Source: Chloroflexota bacterium
GTDB taxonomy: Bacteria > Chloroflexota > UBA11872
Direction of reading: 5' to 3'
Assembly: GCA_026708035.1 (NCBI GenBank)
Contig: JAPOVQ010000015.1
Location: 40,635-104,634, forward strand
Length of the DNA: 64,000 nucleotides
Part shown: in pieces, positions 24,222 to 32,459 of the stretch
How positions within the stretch are numbered: position 1 is the first letter of the stretch
How the letters are laid out: each line of letters begins with the position of its first letter
Notes under the pieces: generated by a model
What the model was told of the DNA's origin: nothing
The model's database searches: none
Seen by the model: only the letters and a program-made list of their open reading frames with translations
Position numbers and translations under genes: made by a program

Positions 24222-24680
24222 CTAGGTGGACGTCACCGCGGCGCGTGCCGCGCCGTTGGGTCGCGCCGCGCGCGCCGGCTCGGGCGCATACGTGGCGTAG
24301 GAATCCGGCGTCTCCCAGAGCGTCACCGCCACTACTGGCAAGCCGAGCTCCCGCACCTGCTGGAACAGCATGCGGGCCATATTCTCAGTGGTCGGATTGT
24401 CGTCCATCACGTAGGCGCGTTGACCAAGACCCTCGATGGCATCGATCAACGGATCGCCACTCCGCAGGATCATGCGATGGTCGAGATTGGCGCTGATCCA
24501 CGACTCAACGGTGCGCCGCACATCACGGAAGTCGGCGACCATCCCCAGGTCGTCCAACGATTCGGCCTGGAGACGTATCTCCGCGCGACCGTTGTGGCCG
24601 TGGGGTTGGTTGCACTTGCCGTCATAGTCCAGCAAGCGGTGGCCGAAGCAGAAATCAATGTGCTTGACGATCTCATACAT
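24222..24680 (-). CDS. queD: 6-pyruvoyl-tetrahydropterin synthase / QueD family
   Basis: A 152-residue T-fold enzyme. The zinc ligands are visible as FGHRLL and PHGHNG; the catalytic Cys is in KCNQPHGH; and NPTTENMARML plus LWETPDSYATY complete the active site. QueD (6-carboxy-tetrahydropterin synthase) converts dihydroneopterin triphosphate in 7-deazaguanine synthesis, while PTPS makes 6-pyruvoyl-tetrahydropterin. A queC homologue lies 0.9 kb away, favouring QueD. The adjacent SDR has a pteridine-reductase-like N-terminus, which leaves a pterin role possible. About 20 Ala/Arg-rich residues extend the C-terminus. 17 nt separate it from the upstream SDR gene, so they are co-transcribed. Confidence 0.88.
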   Translation of the reverse strand: MYEIVKHIDFCFGHRLLDYDGKCNQPHGHNGRAEIRLQAESLDDLGMVADFRDVRRTVESWISANLDHRMILRSGDPLIDAIEGLGQRAYVMDDNPTTENMARMLFQQVRELGLPVVAVTLWETPDSYATYAPEPARAARPNGAARAAVTST

Positions 24681-24697
24681 AACCGGCCTCCGTTAGC

Positions 24698-25432
24698 TCA
24701 CGAGACGGTGCGGCCGCCATCGACCGGTACCACGGCGCCCGTCACGAAGTCGGTGCCCTCGACGAGATAAAGGATCGTCTGGGCGATGTCTTCCGGGTGG
24801 CCGATGCGTCCCAGGGGCGTGGCTTGCTCCACCGCGCGAATCGTCTCCTCGTCGAAGTCTGCCGGCATCAGGATAGGCCCCGGGGCCACGGCGTTCACCT
24901 GGACGGCGGGCGCAAGCTCCTTGGCCATGACGCGGGTGAGCGCCACGACGCCGCCCTTAGCAACGAAATAGGGCGCGTAGTTGACGTAGGGACGCTCGAC
25001 CGCCCAGTCGGCGACGTTGACGATCTTTCCCCGCCCCTGCGCCTGCATGTGCCGCCCGAACAGCCAGCACCCGAGGTAGGGCCCCTTGAGATTGACGGCG
25101 ATGTTTCGGTCGAAGTCCGCCTCGTCCAGGTCGGCGAATGGCGTCGGGTCGTAGATGGATGCGTTGTTGAGGAGCACCTCGACCGAACCGAACTGGTCAA
25201 CCGCCGCGTCGAGGATGGCCTGCACGCCGTCGCGGGTCGAAACGTCCGCCTGGACGGCCAGGCTGCCCACGCCCCGCCCCTGAAACTCCGCGACTGCCGC
25301 CTCGGCTTCGCGCGCCGACGTGCGGTAGTTCACCACGATGTTTGCGCCGCGCTCGGCCAGGCGCCCGGCGACGTGACGGCCCACGCGGATCGCGCCGCCG
25401 GTGACGACGACTGTGGCGCCTTGAAGATCCAT
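24698..25432 (-). CDS. Short-chain dehydrogenase/reductase, pteridine-reductase-like
   Basis: A 244-residue NAD(P)-dependent SDR. The cofactor motif reads VVTGGAIRVGRHVAGRLAERG, with a TGGAxRVG pattern resembling pteridine reductases and FolM. NNAS, the catalytic Ser region and YFVAK (Tyr-xxx-Lys) are all present, as is the C-terminal PVDGGRTVS of FabG-like enzymes. The ATG at 25432 is preferred to the upstream TTG at 25453. Co-transcription with queD suggests reduction of a pterin, but a general oxoacyl-ACP or sugar oxidoreductase cannot be excluded. The enzyme class is certain, the substrate is not. Confidence 0.88.
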   Translation of the reverse strand: MDLQGATVVVTGGAIRVGRHVAGRLAERGANIVVNYRTSAREAEAAVAEFQGRGVGSLAVQADVSTRDGVQAILDAAVDQFGSVEVLLNNASIYDPTPFADLDEADFDRNIAVNLKGPYLGCWLFGRHMQAQGRGKIVNVADWAVERPYVNYAPYFVAKGGVVALTRVMAKELAPAVQVNAVAPGPILMPADFDEETIRAVEQATPLGRIGHPEDIAQTILYLVEGTDFVTGAVVPVDGGRTVS

Positions 25433-25552
25433 GGACGACTCGTTGGTGCGCAACCGCCGTGGTCGCGCAAAGAGGCAGTGCGGTCGTCTCTAACCTAGCA
25501 TGGGTTCCGCGCGGGGCGGTGGTCGTTCCCGCACACGCCGGGAGCACACCGA

Positions 25553-26221
25553 ATGCCGCAGCCGCGCACCGTCGCCGCGCTGGTGAGCGGACTCGACAGC
25601 GCGATCATGGCGGGCTTGCTGGCGCGGGAGTTCGACCGGGTGGCGCCGATTTTCGTGCGGGCCGGGCTCAAGTGGGAAGACGCCGAGCGGAACGCCCTGG
25701 AGCGGTACTTCGAGGCCCTGGGCAACCCCTCAGTGCAGCCGATCGTGGAGCTCGATCTTGGCGCGCGCTCGCTCTACGGCCGGCACTGGAGCACCGGCGG
25801 CGAGAACGTGCCCGACGCCAGCCGACCGGATGAGGAGTGGTATCTGCCGGGCCGAAACTTGCTCCTGCTGAGCACGGCGGCGACCTACGGCGCGATCCAC
25901 GGAATCGAACACGTCGCCATCGGCAGTCTCGCCAGCAATCCGTTTCCGGACGCCCGACCCGAGTTCTTTCGCAGCCTGGAGCAGTCGGCGGGCCTGGCGC
26001 TGGACGCGCCGGTGTACATCCTCACGCCGCTGGCCGGCATGCACAAAGCGGACGTGATTCGCGCCGGCGCCCACCTGCCGGTCCAGCACGCGCTGTCATG
26101 CGCCGATCCGGTGGACGGCGGCCACTGCGGCGTGTGCGGCAAATGCGGCGAACGCCGCCGCGGGTTCATCGACGCCGGTGTGGACGACCCGACCAGCTAC
26201 GCGCGGCTCGGTCCGCTTTAG
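25553..26221 (+). CDS. queC: QueC-like 7-cyano-7-deazaguanine synthase
   Basis: A 222-residue ATP-pyrophosphatase-type enzyme of the QueC/ExsB family, which converts 7-carboxy-7-deazaguanine to preQ0 with ATP and ammonia. It has WYLPGRNLLLLSTAATYGA, IGSLASNPFPDARPEFFRSL, and the C-terminal zinc site SCADPVDGGHCGVCGKCGERRRGF with four cysteines. The P-loop reads LVSGLDSA instead of the usual SGG(L/M)DS, one Gly shorter. This is unusual and may affect activity or indicate a divergent substrate. No queE or folE is nearby. Its stop codon overlaps the convergent methyltransferase stop by 4 nt. Confidence 0.85.
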   Translation: MPQPRTVAALVSGLDSAIMAGLLAREFDRVAPIFVRAGLKWEDAERNALERYFEALGNPSVQPIVELDLGARSLYGRHWSTGGENVPDASRPDEEWYLPGRNLLLLSTAATYGAIHGIEHVAIGSLASNPFPDARPEFFRSLEQSAGLALDAPVYILTPLAGMHKADVIRAGAHLPVQHALSCADPVDGGHCGVCGKCGERRRGFIDAGVDDPTSYARLGPL

Positions 26222-27006
26222 CCGTCGCCGCCGGGGCAGGTGGCCGACCAGAGCTGCTTGATGCCGGGACGGTCGACCTCCGGGAAGGGGTTGAACGGCG
26301 TGCAGTCGGCGAGCACCAGGCCCGCCTGCGTCAGCGCCGTCCGCACCTCCGCATCCTCGAACCACCGCGCCCGCAGAACCGAACGGCCTCGCTCGACGAT
26401 TTCACCGGATCGGCGCTCGATGGTCAGATGCATGGCGACCCAAGGTTCGTCGTCGTCCCAGACGTAGCGCCGTTCGATCGCTAGCCCAGGGCCACGGTCC
26501 GTGCCCGGCTGGCGCCACAGCGCCTCGAATCCAGCGCGCGTGTTGAGGTCAAAGACGAATGCTCCGCCGGGACGCAGGTGCGCGGCGACGCGCTGGAACG
26601 TGCGCGTGAGATCTGCGGGACCTGCCAGGTGGTTGAGGGAGGCGTAGAGGCAGGTCACGGCATCGACGGGCTTGGGCAGGTCGAACGAGCGCATGTCGTC
26701 ATGGACGAAGGCCACGGGATACCCGGAAGCCTCGGCCTTGGCCCGCGCGGCGGCGAGCATGGCTTCCGACAGGTCGAGGCCGGTGACGGCGACGCCGCGC
26801 GACGCCTGCAGCAACGCGTGCGTGCCCGTGCCGCAGGCCAGGTCAATCAGGGTCCGGGGCGGCCCACCCAGCAGATCCGCCAGTCGCTGGTCCACCCGCG
26901 GCGCGACGAGATGCGCGTACTCGGCCCCGTAGGTCCGCTGCCACTGGTCGTAGACGGACGCAAACAGGGAGTATCCGTCGGTATCGGACGCGGCATCCGT
27001 CTCCAT
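26218..27006 (-). CDS. Class I SAM-dependent methyltransferase
   Basis: A 262-residue methyltransferase of unknown substrate. The SAM-binding motif I reads LIDLACGTGTHALL, followed by GLDLSEAML (motif II) and a post-II segment FVHDDMRSFDLPKPVDAV. The fold then runs to LRPGGAFVFDLNT. The C-terminal part (WVAMHLTIERRSGEIVERGR) matches small-molecule methyltransferases of the UbiE/Methyltransf_25 group. An ATG at 27006 or a GTG at 27033 could start translation; the former is 9 nt after the upstream gene's stop, suggesting an operon with it. The enzyme class is firm, the substrate is unknown. Confidence 0.88.
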   Translation of the reverse strand: METDAASDTDGYSLFASVYDQWQRTYGAEYAHLVAPRVDQRLADLLGGPPRTLIDLACGTGTHALLQASRGVAVTGLDLSEAMLAAARAKAEASGYPVAFVHDDMRSFDLPKPVDAVTCLYASLNHLAGPADLTRTFQRVAAHLRPGGAFVFDLNTRAGFEALWRQPGTDRGPGLAIERRYVWDDDEPWVAMHLTIERRSGEIVERGRSVLRARWFEDAEVRTALTQAGLVLADCTPFNPFPEVDRPGIKQLWSATCPGGDG

Positions 27007-27014
27007 CGCCGGGG

Positions 27015-27560
27015 TCAGCTGTCGCGCAGCCACTCCGGCACGAGGTCCTGCGCCAGGGCGTCGTCCCAGGCGACATGCGACTCGGCGGCGTTCTCGCCGC
27101 TGACGTTCGCGGCGACGAGCTGCGGCGCACGAATGGCGCCGTCGCGCACGGTCACGCTGCGGGCGACGATGGCCTCCTCGGCCCGCGTGGACACGCCGGC
27201 GTCGATCGCCTCGGATTCGATGCGGGCGCCGCGAACGATGCGCGCCTGCACCGACTTGACGCGCAGGAGACCGATGACCTCGACCTCCTTGGGCGTGGTC
27301 AGCGTCGTATTGGGGGCTTCAAGACCCTCGGCGGCGAGCGCCGCATCCACGATAGTCGGCCCATCGACGGTCAGCTCGTCGCCCTCGATGACGACGGTGA
27401 ATCCGGGAAAAACGATTGGCGTCTCGACGTGCGTGACGTCCGCCGGAATGCGGAGCTCCTGGCGACCATCCACCGTCTCGACGTGGCACCCCGGCGGGAC
27501 AATGGAGCCCCGGGGAGAGCGCGCCGGCTTGACCTCGCGGTAGAAGACATCCCCGGTCAT
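27015..27560 (-). CDS. Hypothetical protein, beta-rich
   Basis: A 181-residue protein not assigned to a family. The ATG at 27560 is preferred because AGGAG lies 8-9 nt upstream; an ATG-like start at 27596 lacks a site. The sequence is rich in short Val/Ile beta-strands with Gly/Asp turns (ADVTHVETPIVFPGFTVVIE, GARIESEAIDAG, TVRDGAIRAPQLVAANVSG), reminiscent of a bactofilin-like or polymer-forming beta-helix. There is no signal peptide and no catalytic motif. It is immediately upstream of, and probably co-transcribed with, the SAM methyltransferase. Confidence 0.65.
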   Translation of the reverse strand: MTGDVFYREVKPARSPRGSIVPPGCHVETVDGRQELRIPADVTHVETPIVFPGFTVVIEGDELTVDGPTIVDAALAAEGLEAPNTTLTTPKEVEVIGLLRVKSVQARIVRGARIESEAIDAGVSTRAEEAIVARSVTVRDGAIRAPQLVAANVSGENAAESHVAWDDALAQDLVPEWLRDS

Positions 27561-27629
27561 GAGCGTTGACTCCTGCTCGTGGCGCGCATTGAGCATAGAC
27601 CGGGCGTGCGTCGCGCTCCACTCAAGGTG

Positions 27630-28220
27630 CTAGCTACGGTCGAGCCATTCGTCCACAAGCAGGGACTGCTCGTCGGCGGACAGCCGGTAATCGCGGCCCG
27701 TCGCGGCGCGCTGCCGCGTGGCCTCATGAAGACAAATGGCCGCAGCCACGGAGAGGTTGAGGCTGCGCACCATGCCGACAATCGCGATGCTCATGACCAA
27801 GTCGGCGGCGGCCAGCGCCTCTTTCGAGAGCCCGCGATGCTCATTGCCAAACAGCAGCGCCAGCCGCGGCGCCGTGAGATCGGCTGCGGCGAGGTCGCCC
27901 CCCTGCGGCGGCGGGGCGGCGGCGGCCAGCACGTGACCCGACGCGCGCAGCGCGCTCAGGCACTCGGCGGTCGAGCGGTGCACCGTGAAGCTCAGCCACT
28001 TGTTGGCCGAGGCGGACGAGGCCTTGCCGACCCGGCGCGGCTTGAAGGGCGCCTCGTGCTCGAACACGAGGTGGACTTGCTGCACGCCGAATGCGTCGCA
28101 GCTGCGAAACACGGCCTCCGCATTGTGCGGATCGTGGATGTCTTCCAGCACGACCGTCAGACCGTCCTGCCGGGAAGCCGCCACGGACCGCAAACGGTCG
28201 ATGCGGCGTGCGGTCGCCAT
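27630..28220 (-). CDS. SpoU/TrmH-family tRNA/rRNA 2'-O-methyltransferase
   Basis: A 196-residue SPOUT methyltransferase, which adds a 2'-O-methyl group to RNA ribose. The trefoil-knot motifs are intact: LEDIHDPHNAEAVFRSCDAFG, LLFGNEHRGLSKEAL, and VRSLNLSVAAAICL. It lacks an N-terminal L30-like extension, resembling TrmH (Gm18 of tRNA). A GGAG lies 9-10 nt before the ATG. The long in-frame extension upstream of 28220 is antisense to the dehydrogenase and is not coding. The gene continues a minus-strand run with the 2-hydroxyacid dehydrogenase 36 bp upstream. Confidence 0.92.
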   Translation of the reverse strand: MATARRIDRLRSVAASRQDGLTVVLEDIHDPHNAEAVFRSCDAFGVQQVHLVFEHEAPFKPRRVGKASSASANKWLSFTVHRSTAECLSALRASGHVLAAAAPPPQGGDLAAADLTAPRLALLFGNEHRGLSKEALAAADLVMSIAIVGMVRSLNLSVAAAICLHEATRQRAATGRDYRLSADEQSLLVDEWLDRS

Positions 28221-28255
28221 GGCGTGTCTCCTCCGACTGCCCGGTCGATTCTTTC

Positions 28256-29236
28256 CTAGGCCGACGCCCCCGGCACCGTGGGGTTGATGCACCAGCGCGG
28301 CGGCTCGCCCGCCAGGACGCGCTGAATCTCCGACGCCGCGTGCACGGCCATGCGCCGGTTGGACTCCACGGTGAGCCCGGCAAAGTGGGGCGTCAGCAAA
28401 ACGTTGGGCGCTTCGAGCAGTGGACTCGAAACCGGCGGCTCGTCGGCGAAGACGTCGATGGCCGCCCCAGCGATGCCTTCGTCCCAGAGCGCCTCTGCCA
28501 GCGCGGCCTCGTCGACCACCGGTCCGCGGCAGGTGTTGACCAGCACGGCGGTCGGTCGCATCTCGGACAGCGCGTCGGCATCGATGAGGTGCCGCGTGGC
28601 CGGCGTCAGCGGCACGTGCAGCGACACCAGGTCGGACTGACGCAGCAGCTCGGGCAGCGTGGCCGTCAGCTCGATCCCCTCGTCGGCTACGTCCGCCGGC
28701 GTGAGGTAGGGATCGAAGATCAGCCCCCGCATGCCGAACCCGTGCACCAGCGCGTGAATCACCTTGCGCCCGATTCGCCCACCGCCCACGACGCCCGCCG
28801 TGCGTCCGTCCAGCTCGTGCACCGGGAGGATCATCGCCGGCCGCCACTTGCCCGCGCTCACGATGGCGTCCTGGACCGCCAGCCGCTTGAACGCCGCCAG
28901 CGCCGCCGTCACCGCGTGCTCCGCCACCGCCGTGGCGTTGGCCTCCGGCGTGAAGCTGACCGGAATGCCGCGCGCCGTCGCGTGGTCCACGTCGATCGCG
29001 TCCACGCCCACTCCGTGTTTCTGGATATGGCGCAGTCGCGGCGCGGCGTCGATGACCCGCGCCGTGATCGGCGCCACCCGCACCAACATCGCGTCAACGC
29101 ACCCCGCGTCGTCCATGATGGCGGCCTCGTCGGGGGCGGCGGGGGTGACGACCTGGGCGAACTTTCGCAAGTAGTCGATTCCGGCAGGGTCGATGGACTC
29201 GGTCACCATCACCGTCGGGCGGCCGGCGCCGGTCAT
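28256..29236 (-). CDS. D-isomer-specific 2-hydroxyacid dehydrogenase
   Basis: A 326-residue NAD-dependent dehydrogenase of the D-3-phosphoglycerate/hydroxypyruvate group. The nucleotide-binding motif is GVVGGGRIGRKV, and HKHGVGVD-type sequence HIQKHGVGVDAID and TPEANATAVAEHAV precede it. The catalytic set appears as NTCRGPVVDEAAL (Arg), DVFADEPP (Glu) and LLTPHFAGLTVES (His). There is no C-terminal ACT domain, so it is not a feedback-regulated SerA. The start overlaps the threonine synthase stop (ATGA), so the two are coupled. That pairing hints at serine/threonine or related 2-oxoacid metabolism; the exact substrate is unknown. Confidence 0.9.
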   Translation of the reverse strand: MTGAGRPTVMVTESIDPAGIDYLRKFAQVVTPAAPDEAAIMDDAGCVDAMLVRVAPITARVIDAAPRLRHIQKHGVGVDAIDVDHATARGIPVSFTPEANATAVAEHAVTAALAAFKRLAVQDAIVSAGKWRPAMILPVHELDGRTAGVVGGGRIGRKVIHALVHGFGMRGLIFDPYLTPADVADEGIELTATLPELLRQSDLVSLHVPLTPATRHLIDADALSEMRPTAVLVNTCRGPVVDEAALAEALWDEGIAGAAIDVFADEPPVSSPLLEAPNVLLTPHFAGLTVESNRRMAVHAASEIQRVLAGEPPRWCINPTVPGASA

Positions 29237-30423
29237 GCGGGCGACCCGCCGGGTGCATGCATGAAGTCCGTGTACTTCAAGGCGTTGCCGGTGTTGAGCA
29301 GCACGACGGTCGCATCTCGCGTCAGGTCGCCGCGCTCGAGCAGCCGCCGCAGCGCCGGCAGCAGCGCGGCGCCCTCGGGACAGGCGAAGACGCCCTCGCT
29401 CTCGGCCAGCTCCGACATGGCCGCGACGAGCTCGTCGTCGCCGACCGCCACCGCCGTTCCGCCGGTCTCGCGGATCGCCCGCAGCACCAGGGCGTGCGCG
29501 TAGGGCAGCGGCACCCGGAGCCCCGGCGCGACCGTGTGCGCATCGGCCACCCGCTCGGCCGTCGCGGCGCCCGCTTCCCATGCGTTCACGATGGAGGCGC
29601 AGCCGGCGGCCTGGACGGCGATCAGCCGCGGCGGCGGACCCTTGAGCCAGCCCATCTCGTCAAGCTCGCGCATGGCCTTCCAGATGCCGATGAGCCCCAC
29701 GCCGCCGCCGGTGGGGTAGAGCACGGCGTCCGGCGGCCTCCAGCCGAACGCTTCGGCGATCTCGAGCCCCATGGTTTTCTTGCCCTCCACGCGGTAGGGC
29801 TCGCGCATGGTGGAGGCGTCGAACCAGCCGGAGCGCGCGGCGCGCTCGCCCACGATCCGCGCCGCGTCGCTGATAAGACCATCGACCTCGGTGACGTCGG
29901 CGCCGTAGGCGATGCACTCCGCCTTGATGGGCGTTGGCGTGTCAACCGGCATCACCACGTGGATCGGCAGGCCGACGGCGGCGCTATAGGACGCCCAAGC
30001 GCTGCCCGCGTTGCCCGCCGTGGGAATGGCCAGCTCGCGCACACCCAGGGCCGCGGCGGCGGCGACCCCGACGGCGGCCCCGCGGGCTTTGAAGGTTCCC
30101 GTCGGATTCGCGCCCTCGTCTTTCAGCCAGAGGTGGGGCATGCCGAGCCGCTCGCCAAGCCGCCGCAACGGCAGCAGGGGCGTGTCACCCGCGCCGAGGT
30201 CCGTGGCATCGCCCCCGGCCACGGGCGGCAGGAGCTCACGAAAGCGCCAGATGCCGCGCGGACGCGGGGCCGCCTCGTCCGGCGTAACGGCGCGCGCGAC
30301 CCGGCGCAGGTCGTAGCGCGCGAGGAGCGAGTGTCCGCATTCCCGGCAGACCGTTTGAATCTGCTGCGCGTCGTGCTCGCGGTCGCAGGCGCTGCACGCC
30401 AGCATCTCCAGGTAGTCATGCAT
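29233..30423 (-). CDS. thrC: Threonine synthase-like PLP enzyme
   Basis: A 396-residue fold-type II PLP enzyme. An N-terminal zinc ribbon (LACSACDREH and CRECGHSLLARYDL) is followed by LKDEGANPTGTFKARGA, whose Lys forms the Schiff base. PTAGNAGSAWASY, LYPTGGGVGLIG (phosphate loop) and LLNTGNALKYTD complete the match. Threonine synthase converts O-phosphohomoserine to threonine. The ATG at 30423 starts just before the zinc ribbon. The first phosphate-contacting Ser of the usual SSGN motif is replaced (TAGNAG), as in some distant homologues, so another hydroxy-amino-acid lyase reaction is possible. Coupled to the downstream dehydrogenase by an ATGA overlap. Confidence 0.88.
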   Translation of the reverse strand: MHDYLEMLACSACDREHDAQQIQTVCRECGHSLLARYDLRRVARAVTPDEAAPRPRGIWRFRELLPPVAGGDATDLGAGDTPLLPLRRLGERLGMPHLWLKDEGANPTGTFKARGAAVGVAAAAALGVRELAIPTAGNAGSAWASYSAAVGLPIHVVMPVDTPTPIKAECIAYGADVTEVDGLISDAARIVGERAARSGWFDASTMREPYRVEGKKTMGLEIAEAFGWRPPDAVLYPTGGGVGLIGIWKAMRELDEMGWLKGPPPRLIAVQAAGCASIVNAWEAGAATAERVADAHTVAPGLRVPLPYAHALVLRAIRETGGTAVAVGDDELVAAMSELAESEGVFACPEGAALLPALRRLLERGDLTRDATVVLLNTGNALKYTDFMHAPGGSPA

Positions 30424-30596
30424 GTGCGGACTGCTCGACACCGGTTTCGAGGTGAGTTGCTCCCAGCAGGCCGCGAGCGTATCGCACCACCATGACCCCG
30501 ATCGGGAGCGACTTCGGTTCACGTCGCCGCGGGCCTACTAAACTTGGGGTGCGCGACGCGACGTGCCGGCGCTGGCCGGCGTGAGGAGCATTACCC

Positions 30597-31937
30597 CTGA
30601 GCACGCTATCGGTCGTGGGCACAGGCTACGTGGGGCTGACCGTTGGCGCGTGTTTCGCGGACCTCGGCCACGAGGTGACCTGCCTGGACATCGACGAGGC
30701 GAAGATCGAGTCGCTGCGCGCGGGACACGTGCCGATCTACGAGCCGGGCCTGGAGACGCTGATCGATCGCGCCGTGCGCGCGGGCCGGCTGCGATTCTCC
30801 ACCGACTACGACGAGGCGATCCCCGGTCGCGAGTTCATCTTCATCGCCGTCGATACGCCGACCGGCGCGGCGGGCGAGGCCAGCCTGGTGGGCGTCGACG
30901 CCGCTGTTTCGTCTCTCGCGCCCCGCATGACGGAGGGCGCGACGGTCGTCACCAAGAGCACCGTGCCCCTCGGCACGGGCGACCTGATCTCGCGCATCCT
31001 GCGCGAGCACGGAGCCGACGACTTTCCGGTGGTGTCGAACCCGGAGTTTCAGCGCGAGGGGTCGGCAATTCAGGACTTTCTCAAGCCGGACCGGGTCGTG
31101 ATCGGCTCGGGCGACGAAGCCGCCGCGCGGCGCGTGGCCGAGCTGTACCGGACGTTCGACTGCCCCATCATCATCACGGACCTGCGCACCGCCGAGATGA
31201 TCAAATACGCCTCGAACGCATTCCTGGCCACGCGCATCTCCTTCATCAATGAAATGGGCGCCATCTGCGAGGCCCTGGGCGCCGACGTCGAGGTCGTCGG
31301 GCACGGCATGGAGCTCGATCGTCGGGTGGGGCGGGGCTATCTGAACGCCGGCATCGGCTGGGGCGGAAGCTGCTTCCCGAAGGACGTGCGCGCGCTCGAA
31401 CACATGGCCCTGGTGCACGGCTGCCACCCGCAGCTCCTGCGCGCGGTGATGGAGATCAACCGGGACGCGCGGCATTCGGCGGTGCGCAAAATTCGAGATG
31501 GGCTGGGCGATCTGCGCGGCCGCACGGTCGCCGTGCTCGGCCTTTCGTTCAAGCCGAACACCGACGACGTGCGCGACGCCCCGGCGGTGGACATCATCCA
31601 CCTGCTCACGGGCGAAGGGGCCGAAGTGCGCGCCTACGACCCGGTGGCCGGACCGCGCGCGCAGGAGGAGCTGGGCGACCGGATGACGCTGACGACGTCA
31701 CCGCTCGAGGCGGCGCAGGGCGCCGACGCAGTGCTGATTACCACGGAGTGGAACGAGTTCCGGGAGCTCGACTGGGCCGCGATGCGGGCCGCGATGCGGG
31801 GCAATGTGCTGGTTGACGGACGCAACATGCACGACCCCGCACGCATGGCCCAGCTTGGGTTCGCCTACTACGCCATGGGCCGCTCGCCGCGTGCGTCGAC
31901 CCAAGAGACGATGGCCTCCGTGGCCACCGGCGCGTAG
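30597..31937 (+). CDS. ugd: UDP-glucose 6-dehydrogenase, probable CTG start
   Basis: A 446-residue NAD-dependent enzyme that oxidises UDP-glucose (or a related UDP-sugar) to the uronate for cell-surface polysaccharides. It has YVGLTVGACFADLGHEVTC, STVPLGTG, SNPEFQREGSAIQDF, the catalytic Cys in WGGSCFPKD, and GLSFKPNTDDVRDAPA. The normal N-terminus (STLSVVGTGYVGL) begins six codons before the first GTG. The only plausible initiator is CTG at 30597, with GAGGAG ending 8 nt upstream and a stop codon just before. A GTG at 30615 would cut into the Rossmann beta-strand. Followed by a LysM gene, so a cell-envelope role is likely. Confidence 0.92.
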   Translation: MSTLSVVGTGYVGLTVGACFADLGHEVTCLDIDEAKIESLRAGHVPIYEPGLETLIDRAVRAGRLRFSTDYDEAIPGREFIFIAVDTPTGAAGEASLVGVDAAVSSLAPRMTEGATVVTKSTVPLGTGDLISRILREHGADDFPVVSNPEFQREGSAIQDFLKPDRVVIGSGDEAAARRVAELYRTFDCPIIITDLRTAEMIKYASNAFLATRISFINEMGAICEALGADVEVVGHGMELDRRVGRGYLNAGIGWGGSCFPKDVRALEHMALVHGCHPQLLRAVMEINRDARHSAVRKIRDGLGDLRGRTVAVLGLSFKPNTDDVRDAPAVDIIHLLTGEGAEVRAYDPVAGPRAQEELGDRMTLTTSPLEAAQGADAVLITTEWNEFRELDWAAMRAAMRGNVLVDGRNMHDPARMAQLGFAYYAMGRSPRASTQETMASVATGA

Positions 31938-32018
31938 GCGGCGATGCGGCGACGGCCGCGGCTGCCAGCCACGCGCCCAACTCCGCCCCTCGCGGCGGCC
32001 CACTAGGCGGGGCGGCGC

Positions 32019-32438
32019 ATGCAGGACTCGGACCGAACGGTAGGACGCGGCAGCGAACTCTTCGTCGGCATGCTGGTGGTGGCGTTTCTGGTGTTCCTGC
32101 TGTGGTTCCTGCTGCTGCGTCCGGAAGATCCCAGCACGGCCGAGCCCGTGCCGACGCAGTCGCCGGTGGTGAGCCCGACGGCGATCATCGACGATGTCAA
32201 CCGGGCGTACGAAGAGGTCATCGCGACGCCGACGCCCAACCCCACCCCGACGGCGACGCCGGTGGCGCGCCCCACGCCGACCCCCACGCCATTCGTCTAC
32301 ACGGTGCAGGCCGGCGACACGCTGTCCGGCATCGCCGGGCGATTCGGATTGACGGTGGATGAACTCGTGGAAGCCAACCGCCTGGTAGACCCGGACAGCC
32401 TGCAGATCGGTCAGCAGCTCACCATTCCGTCGGAATAG
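32019..32438 (+). CDS. Membrane-anchored LysM-domain protein
   Basis: A 139-residue protein with a single N-terminal membrane helix (LFVGMLVVAFLVFLLWFLLL, about residues 14-33) and a Thr/Pro linker. A C-terminal LysM domain follows (YTVQAGDTLSGIAGRFGLTV, ending LQIGQQLTIP, about 93-137). LysM binds N-acetylglucosamine-containing polymers such as peptidoglycan, so this is probably a membrane-tethered wall-binding protein. It lies 81 bp after ugd on the same strand. There is no catalytic domain, so it may anchor other proteins or act as a scaffold. Confidence 0.9.
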   Translation: MQDSDRTVGRGSELFVGMLVVAFLVFLLWFLLLRPEDPSTAEPVPTQSPVVSPTAIIDDVNRAYEEVIATPTPNPTPTATPVARPTPTPTPFVYTVQAGDTLSGIAGRFGLTVDELVEANRLVDPDSLQIGQQLTIPSE

Positions 32439-32459
32439 CCCGCGCACCGCGCCCACCGA

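Noticed and set aside
30424..30522. N-terminal extension of threonine synthase to 30522
   Set aside because: The extra 33 residues are Ser/Arg/Trp-rich and precede the conserved zinc ribbon. The ATG at 30423 fits the family.
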